Shown: piece after piece, positions 25,671-34,937 of the stretch
Layout: the number at the start of each line of letters is the position of its first letter
Position numbering within the stretch: position 1 is the stretch's first letter
Source: Saccharospirillum sp965652395
Lineage (GTDB): Bacteria > Pseudomonadota > Gammaproteobacteria > Pseudomonadales > Natronospirillaceae
NCBI GenBank assembly: GCA_965652395.1
Contig: CBFGUW010000001.1
Location: 1 to 64,000, forward strand
Length of the DNA: 64,000 nt
Direction: 5' to 3'
The notes under the pieces: model-generated
Seen by the model: only the letters and a program-made list of their open reading frames with translations
Database searches by the model: none
What the model was told of the DNA's origin: nothing
Program-made: the position numbers and the translations under genes

Positions 25671-27104
25671 ATGTCACATCCTTCCGAAACGGCCGAACGC
25701 CATCATCCCGGCCGACGTTTTATTGAATCCCCTCTGGGGGTGCTGTTCGTGAAAACCGCCTTGCCGATTATTTTTGTGATGGGCATGAATGGTTTGTTGA
25801 CCATTGTCGATGCGGTTTTCCTTGGGCTCTATGTCGGCCCGGATGCCCTGGCCGCCGTCACCCTGACGTTCCCGGCCTTCATGGTGATCGTGGCATTGTC
25901 CACTTTGGTGTCGAGCGGTATGTCGAGTATCGTGGCCCGGCATTTGGGTGGCCATCGGTATCGTCATGCGGCGGTTGGTTTCGCCTCGGCTCACGGCCTT
26001 GCCGTGGTGGTGAGCCTGATATTGATGTTGTTGTTTATCGGCTTTGGTGATCGGGTGTTGTATCAAGCCACTGAAGGCGATGCGCGAATGGCGGGAATGG
26101 GGTACCTCTATTTGAGTATCCTCATCTTTTGCTCGCCGATCACCTTTGTATTGGCACTGCAATCCGATACGTTGCGCAACGAAGGGCGAGTGGGTTTTAT
26201 GGCAGCCATGAGCCTGCTGGTTTCCCTCGCCAATATGGGCTTCAACTACTTATTAATTGTTGTCCTAGAGTGGGGTGTGGCGGGTTCCGCTTGGGGGACG
26301 GTTGCCGCTCAATGTCTGGCACTGTTGATCATTATCCGGTTTCGGGTAACAGGTGAAACCCGAATGCGCCTGACGGGATCCACCTGGCATCCCCGTACCT
26401 GGAACGGGGTTGGCACCCGGTGGAAGGAAATACTCAGCCTTGGCGCTCCGCAGAGTTTGTCTTTTCTCGGTATCGCTTTGGGGTCCGGTGCGATCATCAT
26501 GGCGTTGCAAATGACCCGTACCGAGGCCTATGCCGAAACGGTGTCCGCCTATGGCATCGCGACCCGGGTAATGACGTTTAATTTTCTGCCTCTGTTGGGC
26601 TTGAGCCACGCGTTGCAGTCTATTGTCGGCAACAATTACGGCGCCAGGCAATGGCACCGGTCCGACAGCAGTTTGCGATTGGGAATGTTGGTGGCACTGG
26701 TCTACACCCTGGCCGCAGAAGTGATGCTGGTGTTGTTCGCGCGTCAGGTCGGCGGTTTTTTTGTCGACGATCCGGCGGTGATCAATGAAGTGGCCCGCAT
26801 TATGCCCGTTATGGTTTCGATGTTTTTTATCGCCGGTCCGGTCATGATGGTGGCCACTTATTTTCAGGCCATTGGTGATGCGGGTAGGGCGGCTTTGTTG
26901 AGCCTGACCAAAACCTATTTTTTTGCCATACCACTGACCTTTGTGTTGCCGACCCTTATGGGTGAACCTGGAATCTGGCTGGCGGGTCCGGCGGCTGAAA
27001 TCATGTTGCTTATGTTGGCATGTATTGTGTTGGCCGTGACGGCACGCAACAAAGGGCTGGCCTGGGGGCTGTTTACCGCACCGGTAAACGGACGATTAGT
27101 ATGA
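25671..27104 (+). CDS. MATE family multidrug/metabolite exporter
   Basis: 477-residue inner-membrane protein with twelve predicted helices in two six-helix halves. Family marks include FVMGMNGLLTIVDAVFLG near the start, LQSDTLRNEGR before helix 5, and the second-half counterpart GAPQSLSFLGIALGSG with YFQAIGDAGRAALLS. It most resembles cation-coupled drug/sodium antiporters. The ATG at 25671 follows GGAG at eight bases; the ATG at 25647 is less well placed. The stop overlaps the next start (ATGA), an unusual coupling with a glyoxalase-related protein. Confidence 0.9.
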   Translation: MSHPSETAERHHPGRRFIESPLGVLFVKTALPIIFVMGMNGLLTIVDAVFLGLYVGPDALAAVTLTFPAFMVIVALSTLVSSGMSSIVARHLGGHRYRHAAVGFASAHGLAVVVSLILMLLFIGFGDRVLYQATEGDARMAGMGYLYLSILIFCSPITFVLALQSDTLRNEGRVGFMAAMSLLVSLANMGFNYLLIVVLEWGVAGSAWGTVAAQCLALLIIIRFRVTGETRMRLTGSTWHPRTWNGVGTRWKEILSLGAPQSLSFLGIALGSGAIIMALQMTRTEAYAETVSAYGIATRVMTFNFLPLLGLSHALQSIVGNNYGARQWHRSDSSLRLGMLVALVYTLAAEVMLVLFARQVGGFFVDDPAVINEVARIMPVMVSMFFIAGPVMMVATYFQAIGDAGRAALLSLTKTYFFAIPLTFVLPTLMGEPGIWLAGPAAEIMLLMLACIVLAVTARNKGLAWGLFTAPVNGRLV

Positions 27105-27532
27105 AGACTACAGACGATCAGATTCAACGGTTAAAGGAGCAGGCCGGGCGCCTGAAGGATAAATTCAAAGCCTCGGGTGAAGCCCTTGGGCACAGTCAGG
27201 CATTGGAACTGATCGCCCAATATTACGGCTATAAGGATTGGAATACCCTCAGTGCCGCTGTTCGCAGTCAGACGTTGCCATTAATAAAGGGTGACCGCGT
27301 TTCAGGGCAGTATCTGTCGCACCCCTTTACGGCGACTGTGGTCGAGGTGAGGGCCGAGCGGGTGGGCTGGTATTGGTTGCGGCTTCAATTGGACGAAGCG
27401 ATCGATGTTGTTGAGTCTCGTCACTTTTCCAGTTGGCGCAGCCAACTGAGAGCAACGGTAAACCGGGAAGGTGTCACCGATGCCAAAACATCGAATGGTG
27501 TTCCCCATTTGCAGTTGGACCTACCCGACTGA
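27101..27532 (+). CDS. Glyoxalase-related (Glyoxalase_8-like) protein
   Basis: 143-residue soluble protein. The N-terminal 55 residues have the helical motif of this family (LKDKFKASGEALGHSQALELIAQYYGYKDWNTL), followed by a small beta-rich domain (ADPF-like strands, VSGQYLSHPFTATVVEVRAERVGWYWL). The biochemical role of this family is not known; the name reflects proteins in which the motif precedes a glyoxalase fold. Translationally coupled to the MATE gene by ATGA. A hairpin follows. Confidence 0.7.
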   Translation: MKTTDDQIQRLKEQAGRLKDKFKASGEALGHSQALELIAQYYGYKDWNTLSAAVRSQTLPLIKGDRVSGQYLSHPFTATVVEVRAERVGWYWLRLQLDEAIDVVESRHFSSWRSQLRATVNREGVTDAKTSNGVPHLQLDLPD

Positions 27533-27561
27533 GTATATCAACAGCGCTTTTCAGCAAATCG

Positions 27562-27584
27562 GGGAGGGTGCATGGCACCCTCCC
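27562..27584. terminator. Hairpin between convergent genes
   Basis: GGGAGGGTGC (27562-27571), loop ATG, GCACCCTCCC (27575-27584): a perfect 10-bp stem between two convergent genes. The T-run is weak on both sides, but the stem is very stable and could stop transcription in either direction. Confidence 0.7.
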
Positions 27585-27603
27585 TATTTACCCGCTGTTT
27601 GGA

Positions 27604-29817
27604 TTACTGCACCGGCGATACTTTGATCTTCATGAAGTTCCCGTGAGCGCTGGTGTTATGGATGTAGATTTCCGTTCCCGTTTTCGGTACCCGCACGCTG
27701 TGGTAGGGGTTGGCCTCTGTCCAATAATCGTACAAATCATTGAATGCCCGAACGCCGGGTTGTGACTCGTGGAAAGACGGTTCACTCAACCAATGCAGAG
27801 TGAGGGCGTCGGTGTCTTCAATGCTGAAGGTTGAATCGTAGCTCTGGATTCGGGGCCGCCACAAGGCACCGTCCGCCCGATACATCGGCTCCGGATGGGC
27901 GTCGATGGGCAGGATCAGACCGCCACCTGGGTGGGCGCTGACATTGTTGTCCGCATAGGAGGTATCCCAGTAGGAAATCAACAAGCCGTCCTGATAGGGG
28001 AAATGCTCAACCTTGTTTTCGCCATCGGGTTGGTCGGTGAAACCAAAGTTATAGGGGCCGACTTCCAAGGTGGTGTCGTAGCCACGGTAAACCCGGTTTT
28101 CAGCCAGGTAGGCATTGAAATAGCTGCCGCTTTCGGTGCCGGTGCTGATGCGGAAGCCGTTCAGCGTCCAGCCGTCATCGGTTTCGGCACCGGCAATCGG
28201 GCCGTCGTCGATTTGAATGTTATCGACCATGAAACCAGGTTCGACATAGGCGCCGTCCGTCCAGTAGCGGAAGCCGATCATGACGTCTCCGCTGTAGCCG
28301 GAAAGGTCCGCCGACAACGAAACCCATTCACCCTCGGTGGAGCCGGTAATGCCGTAGCCGAAGTTCTGGCCGTTGGGATCATCCGTGGTGGAGAGGTTGG
28401 TTTCCAGGTGGGTCCAGTTGGTACCGCCATCGGTGGAGATCATTAAGTAGGCATAATCCCAATCGTCTTCGATCGAATAATTCACCTGGGCGCTCAAGGT
28501 GGATGAGCCGGTCAGGGTGGCGGTGGTTGTCATGCTGTTGTCCAGGTCATCACCTGAGCCGCTGTAGTAAAAATGTTCACCTTCATAAGGTGTACCGATT
28601 TCCTCCACGACGACTTTATCCGGCAGCACCACGAATACGCCCTGGGCGCCGCGTTTGGTGGTTGCTTCGGCCGGGCCCAGTGTATGGCTGGAGGCTTCCC
28701 CGGCATAGGCCACTTCGTAGTCGTACCAGCCCAACTGGAACTTCTCCCAGCCGCCCATGTGGCCTGGTTTGGAGCCGATGTCTTCAGTGCCGTCGTTAAG
28801 CCAGGAGCCGGAGGACATCAACGTCCAGAAACCGGTGGCGTTTTCACCGCCGGCCGTGTCGTAGAGGTCGGGGATGCCGTGGTCGTGGGCGAATTCATGA
28901 GCGAACACACCCACGCCACCGTTCTCGGGCTCCACGGTGTAATCCCCGATCCACAAACCGGTGCCGGGAATCTCCACGCCTCCCATGGGGTTGAAGTCCG
29001 GTCCGGCTTCGCCCATCAGGTTAAAACGGGCGTACCAGCGGTGGGACCAGATGGCCGCACTGCCCAATACACCGCCACCGGCTTCTTCGCCTTCGCCCGC
29101 GTGGACGATTTGGAAGTGGTCGATATAGCCGTCGGGTTCGTCGAAGTCACCATCACCGTCGTAATCGTACCTGTCCCAAACATCGTATTGCGCCATAGCC
29201 TCGGCGATTTCAGTATCGGTCATACCGGCCGACACTTTCGATTGGTACCAGCCGGTGACGGAGTCTTCGATCAGGTTCCAGACCCCTCCGGTGATATCGT
29301 CGTCGTAGCTTTCCGCCGGGCCGGGCACGCTGATCCAATCGGTGACGTCGCCGTCGACGGTGTAGCGGTTGGACGACTGCTCGATGTAATAGTTACGCAT
29401 TGAGTTGGCGCCCGGAGCGTCGTCAAACAAAATGTCGAGGTAGTGGTCGCGGCTGAAGTCGGCGGTCCAGATGGTGGAATTGTCGATGGTGCGATCGGGT
29501 TCGGGAATGCTGTTGTGCGGCAGGTTGCTGAATTCAGCCAGCACGGTCCAGATCAGGTCTTCTCCTTCGCGCTCCAGTTCCACGAACTGACCCCGGGCCA
29601 CTTCGTGGGTTTTGCCAAACGCATTGCCGCGCAGCTTGGCCTCCAGCGCTTTCATGCGCAGGGCATTTTGTTTCCTGCCCAGAGGATGTTCCCTGACGTG
29701 TTCTTTCTTGTTAAGCCCGGGTGGCCCGTCTTCCGGAGGAGTGGCAAAACCCATGGGGGCGGCCAGTGAGCAGGCCAATGCCAGAGGGAGCGAGTGTTTC
29801 AGCGGTTGGATGGTCAT
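27604..29817 (-). CDS. Secreted M6 family metalloprotease (immune-inhibitor-A-like)
   Basis: 737-residue exported zinc protease. Signal peptide residues 1-25 (to GFA), a propeptide region with KKEHVREHPLGRK, then a catalytic domain whose zinc motif is HEFAHDHGIPD (about residue 308). Downstream is a carbohydrate/cell-surface-like beta domain with Asp-rich metal-binding loops and a MAM-like segment (DDGWTLNGFR). M6 enzymes such as InhA degrade host or environmental proteins outside the cell. AAGGA precedes the ATG. It is monocistronic and divergent from the carboxylase gene. Confidence 0.92.
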   Translation of the reverse strand: MTIQPLKHSLPLALACSLAAPMGFATPPEDGPPGLNKKEHVREHPLGRKQNALRMKALEAKLRGNAFGKTHEVARGQFVELEREGEDLIWTVLAEFSNLPHNSIPEPDRTIDNSTIWTADFSRDHYLDILFDDAPGANSMRNYYIEQSSNRYTVDGDVTDWISVPGPAESYDDDITGGVWNLIEDSVTGWYQSKVSAGMTDTEIAEAMAQYDVWDRYDYDGDGDFDEPDGYIDHFQIVHAGEGEEAGGGVLGSAAIWSHRWYARFNLMGEAGPDFNPMGGVEIPGTGLWIGDYTVEPENGGVGVFAHEFAHDHGIPDLYDTAGGENATGFWTLMSSGSWLNDGTEDIGSKPGHMGGWEKFQLGWYDYEVAYAGEASSHTLGPAEATTKRGAQGVFVVLPDKVVVEEIGTPYEGEHFYYSGSGDDLDNSMTTTATLTGSSTLSAQVNYSIEDDWDYAYLMISTDGGTNWTHLETNLSTTDDPNGQNFGYGITGSTEGEWVSLSADLSGYSGDVMIGFRYWTDGAYVEPGFMVDNIQIDDGPIAGAETDDGWTLNGFRISTGTESGSYFNAYLAENRVYRGYDTTLEVGPYNFGFTDQPDGENKVEHFPYQDGLLISYWDTSYADNNVSAHPGGGLILPIDAHPEPMYRADGALWRPRIQSYDSTFSIEDTDALTLHWLSEPSFHESQPGVRAFNDLYDYWTEANPYHSVRVPKTGTEIYIHNTSAHGNFMKIKVSPVQ

Positions 29818-30295
29818 ATGTTGTTCCTTCGCCTGTTGTTATTCTGATCCTGTTCACCGGCGAAGGTGCATGCTCGATGGAACCCATGAGACCGCCATGC
29901 ACCCCTGCACGAGTAAACCCATTCAGTGAAGTGCCATGGAATTCTGCCATTCCCGGAGCATTTCGTGCTGTGATAGAGGTTCCAAAAGCAATAGGAGGCG
30001 GTGGCGGGGTCGCCAGAGTCGGCCAGACAGGAGGCGGTGCCCGGATGATTGCTTTGTTTTGTGAACGAATTCTCAGTATGGCTGGTGCTGTGGAGACTGG
30101 GTTAAATGGCCGCTGAGCCACGTCGGCTGCCTCTTGAGCCCAATAATCGCCTCTGGCTTTTTCCTTTTGTGAAACAATGTGTTCTAACGACCCCGTAGAA
30201 TAAGTGCTCAATGTCTCCTAAGCTGCCCCGTTACCAAATTGTTACGGCCCGATTTGTCCAGAAGACAGCCGTCGGACATAGTTAAGGAGACACCC
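29818..30295. other. Divergent promoter region, protease / acetyl-CoA carboxylase
   Basis: About 480 bases. Overlapping open frames on both strands here lack ribosome sites and show low-complexity composition, so I see no gene. It must hold the promoters of both flanking genes. Confidence 0.5.
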
Positions 30296-33200
30296 TTGAA
30301 CGACCGCCAGACCCTATCCAAAAAATCCTCCATCCCGTCGTCCTCGGTGGACCCTCTGTTTATAGAAGCAGAGCAATTGGCCAAAGATTTCTCGCTGTTC
30401 CCCAACCTCACCAACACCGATCTGCCATCCCCGGCGGACCATATCCAGGGGTTGATCAGCGACAAACAGATAAAAGACAAGCTCAAAACACTGGCGAACC
30501 TCGATGTCGACACCTACATCGAGCGCACCGTCCAGCCCAGCCTGGATAACCGTCGTCCGGGCGTTCGCGAAGTCGTTGCGGGGCTGAATGCCCGCATCAT
30601 CACGGAAACCAGCCGGGGCGCCTTTTACAGCGCCGAACTGGAAATGAATTTCAGCGGACAGAAGCGCCGCATCGGCCTGATTGCCCAGGATCGAACCAGC
30701 AACAACGGCGCCTGGATGCCGGAGCATCATCATCTGGCCGCCGAGAAAGTCCGGGTATTCGCGGAATTGCGCATGCCCATCGTGTATTTCATCGATACGC
30801 CGGGGGCGGACGCCGGTGAAGCGGCGAACCGGGACAATCAGTCGCACAGCATTTCCCGCCTGATCGCCGAAACCACGAATTTGGATGTGCCCACCCTGGG
30901 CATCGTGATCGGGGTGGGTTACTCCGGTGGCGCCATTCCGCTGGCGGCCGCGAACCTGCTGCTATCGGCCCGCGACGGCATCTTCAACACCATTCAGCCT
31001 CAGGGCCTGCAGAGCATCGCGCGCAAGTACAACCTGTCCTGGCAGGAGTGCGCCAAGTATGTGGGCGTCTCACCCGAAGAACTCTATACCCAGGGCTGCA
31101 TCGATGGTGTGATCGATTATTCACCCATGGACACCGATGCCCGCCAGCGCAATCTGGAACAGGCCATTGTGTCGGGCATTCAGGCCATCGAGCGCGCCGC
31201 GGTCGATTTTGTGCGCCGCACACCGGATATGCTGGCACACTATCAGCGCAGCCTGGACCGTTACCTGCACCCTTCCGAGCGGCTGCAGAGCATGGAAGGC
31301 GCTTCCACCCTGATGCTGGCGAGCAACCCCACCAGCCAGGTGAACGTATTTGGCGTCTGCTATCGGTATCTGCGCTATCTGGGTCTGCGCGGTCGTATTC
31401 ATTCGATCTCCCAGCGCCAGTATGGCCGTCTGTCGAATCTGAGCGTGCCGGAAGGTGACCTGGATGCCCGCATCAAAGCCATGCATGCCCAGGCTTTCCA
31501 AAGCTGGCTGGCCAGCCCGGACAAGGTGATTTACGACAGCGAGTTGAGCAAAGCCTGGAAGACTTTTGTCGCCAAGCAGGAAGAACTGGACGAAGACCGC
31601 AACGCAATCACCCGCTTTATTTTGGGTGAGCCCAAGGAGAACTACGAAAAAGCCAAGCAGGCGTTGTTGTTCACCCTGGCGTTGTCACTCTATAACCGCT
31701 GGAAGTCCGGAGCGGCCAACAACTTCCGGGCGTTGATCAACTATCTGGAAAGCGACGAACTGCCGATAACGGACCGTTGGCCCGCCCTGGCGGACCTGAC
31801 CGTGGTCGATGTGGTGGCCCATCGCGATATGCGCGACGATTTCCTCGCCCAGTGCCGCAACCTGTTGATATTCGATGCCGTTTACGACCACGCGGTCGCC
31901 AAGTTGGCCAGTATTGCCCGCGAGGCCATGGATCAGCGCAGCCTGAGCCGCGAGTCGGTCGGCAACCTGCTTGAGCGCGCTCTGGATTCGGCCGTGGGCC
32001 GCGAGGCGGATGCCCAGCAGGCGAGGAAAACCTTCAGCCGCTGGCTGCGCTATTTCCTCAGCCAGTCCCATCGGGGGGATCTACTGACCCGGGTGGAAGC
32101 CTGGAAGAGCATCGGTTTCCCGCAGATGAACGACAGCCTGTTCGTGATTCTCACGCACTATTTTGAAAAGCTGCTGCCTTCCTATTTCGAAAGCGAAAAG
32201 AAAGCGGGAGAGTTCAAGGGCGCGATCAACCCGGCCCGTATCGGCCGCCGCAAGGACTTCTGGAACCGTCTGACCATGGGTTACCGGGACTTGCTGATTC
32301 AGGGTGTTCAGCGGGATGAAAAACGCAACAACGCCATTGCCTATCAGCGCATTATCGATCAGTTCCTCGACAACTTCGTCGAGCTGGACGAAGACCTGAT
32401 GACCGCCAACAGCCTTAACTTCCCGGGCTTCCGTCTTTCCATCGAAGACGCCTTGGACAAGAACATCAAACCCTGCGGCCTGATCACCGGCCTGGCGGAT
32501 TTCAAACTGCCGGATGGGAGCCGTCAGCGTGTAGGTGTGGCGTTGTCCAACACCGCCTTCCAGGCGGGTGCTTTCGATATGGCCAGTGCCGAGAAGTTCT
32601 GCTCGCTGCTGGTGGAATGCGCCCAGCGTGGCATGCCGGTTGTCGGTTTCATCAGCTCCGGCGGCATGCAGACCAAAGAAGGCGCGGGTGCGCTTTTCTC
32701 CATGGCTGTGGTCAACGACCGCATCACCCGTTTCGTACGCGATACCGAATTGCCGCTGGTCATTTTCGGCTATGGCGACTGTACCGGCGGTGCCCAGGCC
32801 AGTTTCGTAACCCACCCTCTGGCGCAGACCTTTTATTTCTCCGGTACCAACATGCCTTTTGCCGGGCAGATGGTGGTTCCGGCCTATCTGCCATCGACCA
32901 GTACGCTGGCGAACTATTTGAGTGAAGTGCCGGGGTCCATGGCGGCTTTGGTCGACAACCCCTTCGCGCCCGACCTGAACCAGCGCCTGAAAGACATCGA
33001 CAGCGACATGCCGATGCCGAGTGAAACGGTCGAAGCCGTAGTGGCACGCGCTCTGGCAGGTCACGTGCCGATGCCGGAAGCGGATGTGAAGCCCATCATG
33101 CACGTCAACCCCAAGGCATTGATGGAGCCGATTCAGAAGGTATTGATTCATGCCCGCGGCTGTACGGCGGTCAAGCTGATCCGTATCGCGCAGGCGAACG

Positions 33201-34861
33201 ATCTGAAAGTGGTTCTGGTTGCCTCCGACCCGGACATGAATGCGGTGCCGGCGGAAATGCTGCGGGAGCAGGACACTCTGGTCTGTCTGGGCGGCAATAC
33301 CTCCGACGAAAGTTACCTGAATGCGCATTCCGTGTTGCAGGTGGCTGAGCATGAAGGTGTGGACTCACTGCACCCGGGTATCGGCTTCCTGTCGGAAAGC
33401 CCTCAGTTTGCCTCTTTGTGTGTGAACCGTGGCATCAACTTTATCGGCCCGAGCGTCGACAGCATGTCGACCATGGGTAACAAATCCAACGCCATTAAAA
33501 CCGCCATGAAAGTGGGCGTGCCGGTGGTGCCGGGCAGCCACGGTATTCTGTCGGATGTGGATCAGGCCGAGGCTATCGCTGCTGAAATCGGCTATCCGGT
33601 TCTGTTGAAAGCCGTCCAGGGCGGTGGTGGTAAAGGTATTCAGGTGGTCGAGCGTCCAGACCGGATGCGCCACTACTTCCAGCAGATCAGCACCGAAGCC
33701 CGAGCCGCTTTCGGCAACGGCGACCTCTACCTGGAGAAATACGTCACCAGCCTGCGTCATATTGAGGTGCAGGTATTGCGGGACAGCCAGGGCAACACCA
33801 AGGTGTTGGGATTGCGGGACTGCTCGGTACAGCGCAACAACCAGAAAGTGTTCGAGGAATCGGCCTCGACCATGTTGCCGGAAGCACTCAAGCAGCAGAC
33901 GCTGGAGTACACCCATGCCCTTGCCAATGCCGTCGACTACACCGGTGCCGGAACCGTCGAATTTATTTTCGACCTGGACGCCAACGCCGTGTACTTCATG
34001 GAAATGAACACCCGTTTGCAGGTGGAACACCCGGTAACGGAAGCCACCTCCGGCATCGATATCGTGAAGGCGCAGTACGACATCGCCTCCGGCCGCACCA
34101 TCGAAGACATGGAGCCGCAAAGCATTGGTTACGCCATGGAAGTGCGTGTAACGGCGGAAAAAGCCAAGCAGGGCTCGGACGATGTCATCACCCTGGTGCC
34201 CAGCCCGGGCCTGGTTACTGAATGGCACCTGCCGGAGCGTGACGATGTGGAATTGATCGCCATGGTCGATAAGGATAAAGAAGTTTCCCCTTATTACGAC
34301 AGCCTGATCGCCCAGGTGATCATGCGTGGGGAAAACCGCGAAGACGTGATCGAAAAACTCTACGACTACCTGGACCAATGTGTCATCAAAGGCATCTCCA
34401 CCAACATTCCGTTGTTGAAGCGTATCCTGAAAGACGACACCTTCCGCAACGGCGTTTACGACACCACCTACCTGCCCAAATTCATGGCTAAGCAGGATGC
34501 CGACGCCCTGATCGCCGAAATGGAAGCCGAGGCGGGCGGTGCCGTATTGGATGCCGACGCACTCAAGGTCGAAGCCACGGATGAATTGAAAGTCATCGCC
34601 CAAAGCGCCGGTATTTTCTACACCAAACCGTCCCCGAACGATCCGGATTTCGTTAAGGAAGGTACCGAGGTTTCGGTTAATGACACCCTCTGCCTGATGG
34701 AAGCGATGAAGATGTTCAGCCAGGTATCGCTCGATACCTTCAACCGTCGTGACAACGTCCTGTACGACCCGGAACGTCGTTACAAGGTAAAACGGGTGAT
34801 GAACGCCAACGGTTCCCAGGTGTCGACCGGGGATCTGTTGTTTGTGGTATCGCCGGTTTAA
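30296..34861 (+). CDS. Single-chain multidomain acetyl-CoA/acyl-CoA carboxylase
   Basis: 1521 residues holding every acetyl-CoA carboxylase activity. The order is carboxyltransferase AccA-like half (about 110-330; oxyanion segment GVGYSGGAIPLA), a helical linker, AccD-like half (about 720-945; SSGGMQTKEGAGALFSMA, GYGDCTGGAQASF), biotin carboxylase (about 947-1400; ATP-grasp loop GGGGKGIQVV, catalytic EMNTRLQVEHP) and a biotinyl domain (EAMKM, Lys about 1472). The reaction would be bicarbonate, ATP and acetyl-CoA to malonyl-CoA, or a related acyl-CoA. The start is TTG at 30296, directly behind AAGGAGA. The usual proteobacterial enzyme is four separate subunits, so this may be an additional carboxylase. 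Confidence 0.88.
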   Translation: MNDRQTLSKKSSIPSSSVDPLFIEAEQLAKDFSLFPNLTNTDLPSPADHIQGLISDKQIKDKLKTLANLDVDTYIERTVQPSLDNRRPGVREVVAGLNARIITETSRGAFYSAELEMNFSGQKRRIGLIAQDRTSNNGAWMPEHHHLAAEKVRVFAELRMPIVYFIDTPGADAGEAANRDNQSHSISRLIAETTNLDVPTLGIVIGVGYSGGAIPLAAANLLLSARDGIFNTIQPQGLQSIARKYNLSWQECAKYVGVSPEELYTQGCIDGVIDYSPMDTDARQRNLEQAIVSGIQAIERAAVDFVRRTPDMLAHYQRSLDRYLHPSERLQSMEGASTLMLASNPTSQVNVFGVCYRYLRYLGLRGRIHSISQRQYGRLSNLSVPEGDLDARIKAMHAQAFQSWLASPDKVIYDSELSKAWKTFVAKQEELDEDRNAITRFILGEPKENYEKAKQALLFTLALSLYNRWKSGAANNFRALINYLESDELPITDRWPALADLTVVDVVAHRDMRDDFLAQCRNLLIFDAVYDHAVAKLASIAREAMDQRSLSRESVGNLLERALDSAVGREADAQQARKTFSRWLRYFLSQSHRGDLLTRVEAWKSIGFPQMNDSLFVILTHYFEKLLPSYFESEKKAGEFKGAINPARIGRRKDFWNRLTMGYRDLLIQGVQRDEKRNNAIAYQRIIDQFLDNFVELDEDLMTANSLNFPGFRLSIEDALDKNIKPCGLITGLADFKLPDGSRQRVGVALSNTAFQAGAFDMASAEKFCSLLVECAQRGMPVVGFISSGGMQTKEGAGALFSMAVVNDRITRFVRDTELPLVIFGYGDCTGGAQASFVTHPLAQTFYFSGTNMPFAGQMVVPAYLPSTSTLANYLSEVPGSMAALVDNPFAPDLNQRLKDIDSDMPMPSETVEAVVARALAGHVPMPEADVKPIMHVNPKALMEPIQKVLIHARGCTAVKLIRIAQANDLKVVLVASDPDMNAVPAEMLREQDTLVCLGGNTSDESYLNAHSVLQVAEHEGVDSLHPGIGFLSESPQFASLCVNRGINFIGPSVDSMSTMGNKSNAIKTAMKVGVPVVPGSHGILSDVDQAEAIAAEIGYPVLLKAVQGGGGKGIQVVERPDRMRHYFQQISTEARAAFGNGDLYLEKYVTSLRHIEVQVLRDSQGNTKVLGLRDCSVQRNNQKVFEESASTMLPEALKQQTLEYTHALANAVDYTGAGTVEFIFDLDANAVYFMEMNTRLQVEHPVTEATSGIDIVKAQYDIASGRTIEDMEPQSIGYAMEVRVTAEKAKQGSDDVITLVPSPGLVTEWHLPERDDVELIAMVDKDKEVSPYYDSLIAQVIMRGENREDVIEKLYDYLDQCVIKGISTNIPLLKRILKDDTFRNGVYDTTYLPKFMAKQDADALIAEMEAEAGGAVLDADALKVEATDELKVIAQSAGIFYTKPSPNDPDFVKEGTEVSVNDTLCLMEAMKMFSQVSLDTFNRRDNVLYDPERRYKVKRVMNANGSQVSTGDLLFVVSPV

Positions 34862-34874
34862 GGAAGTTAGACAG

Positions 34875-34900
34875 AAAAAAAGGGGCCCTAAAAGGGCCCC
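34875..34900 (-). terminator. Rho-independent terminator of the GH81 gene
   Basis: On the minus strand GGGGCCCT (34900-34893), loop TTT, AGGGCCCC (34889-34882), followed by seven T. It lies about 40 bases behind the GH81 stop. It also sits 20 bases after the carboxylase stop and may slow plus-strand transcription. Confidence 0.85.
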
Positions 34901-34937
34901 AACGACCATGAAAGTCGACAGGAGAGTGTGATCGGTT

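Noticed and set aside
29711..30211. Overlapping ORFs on both strands before the carboxylase
   Set aside because: Low complexity, Gly/Pro-rich runs and no start signals; an intergenic promoter region is more likely.
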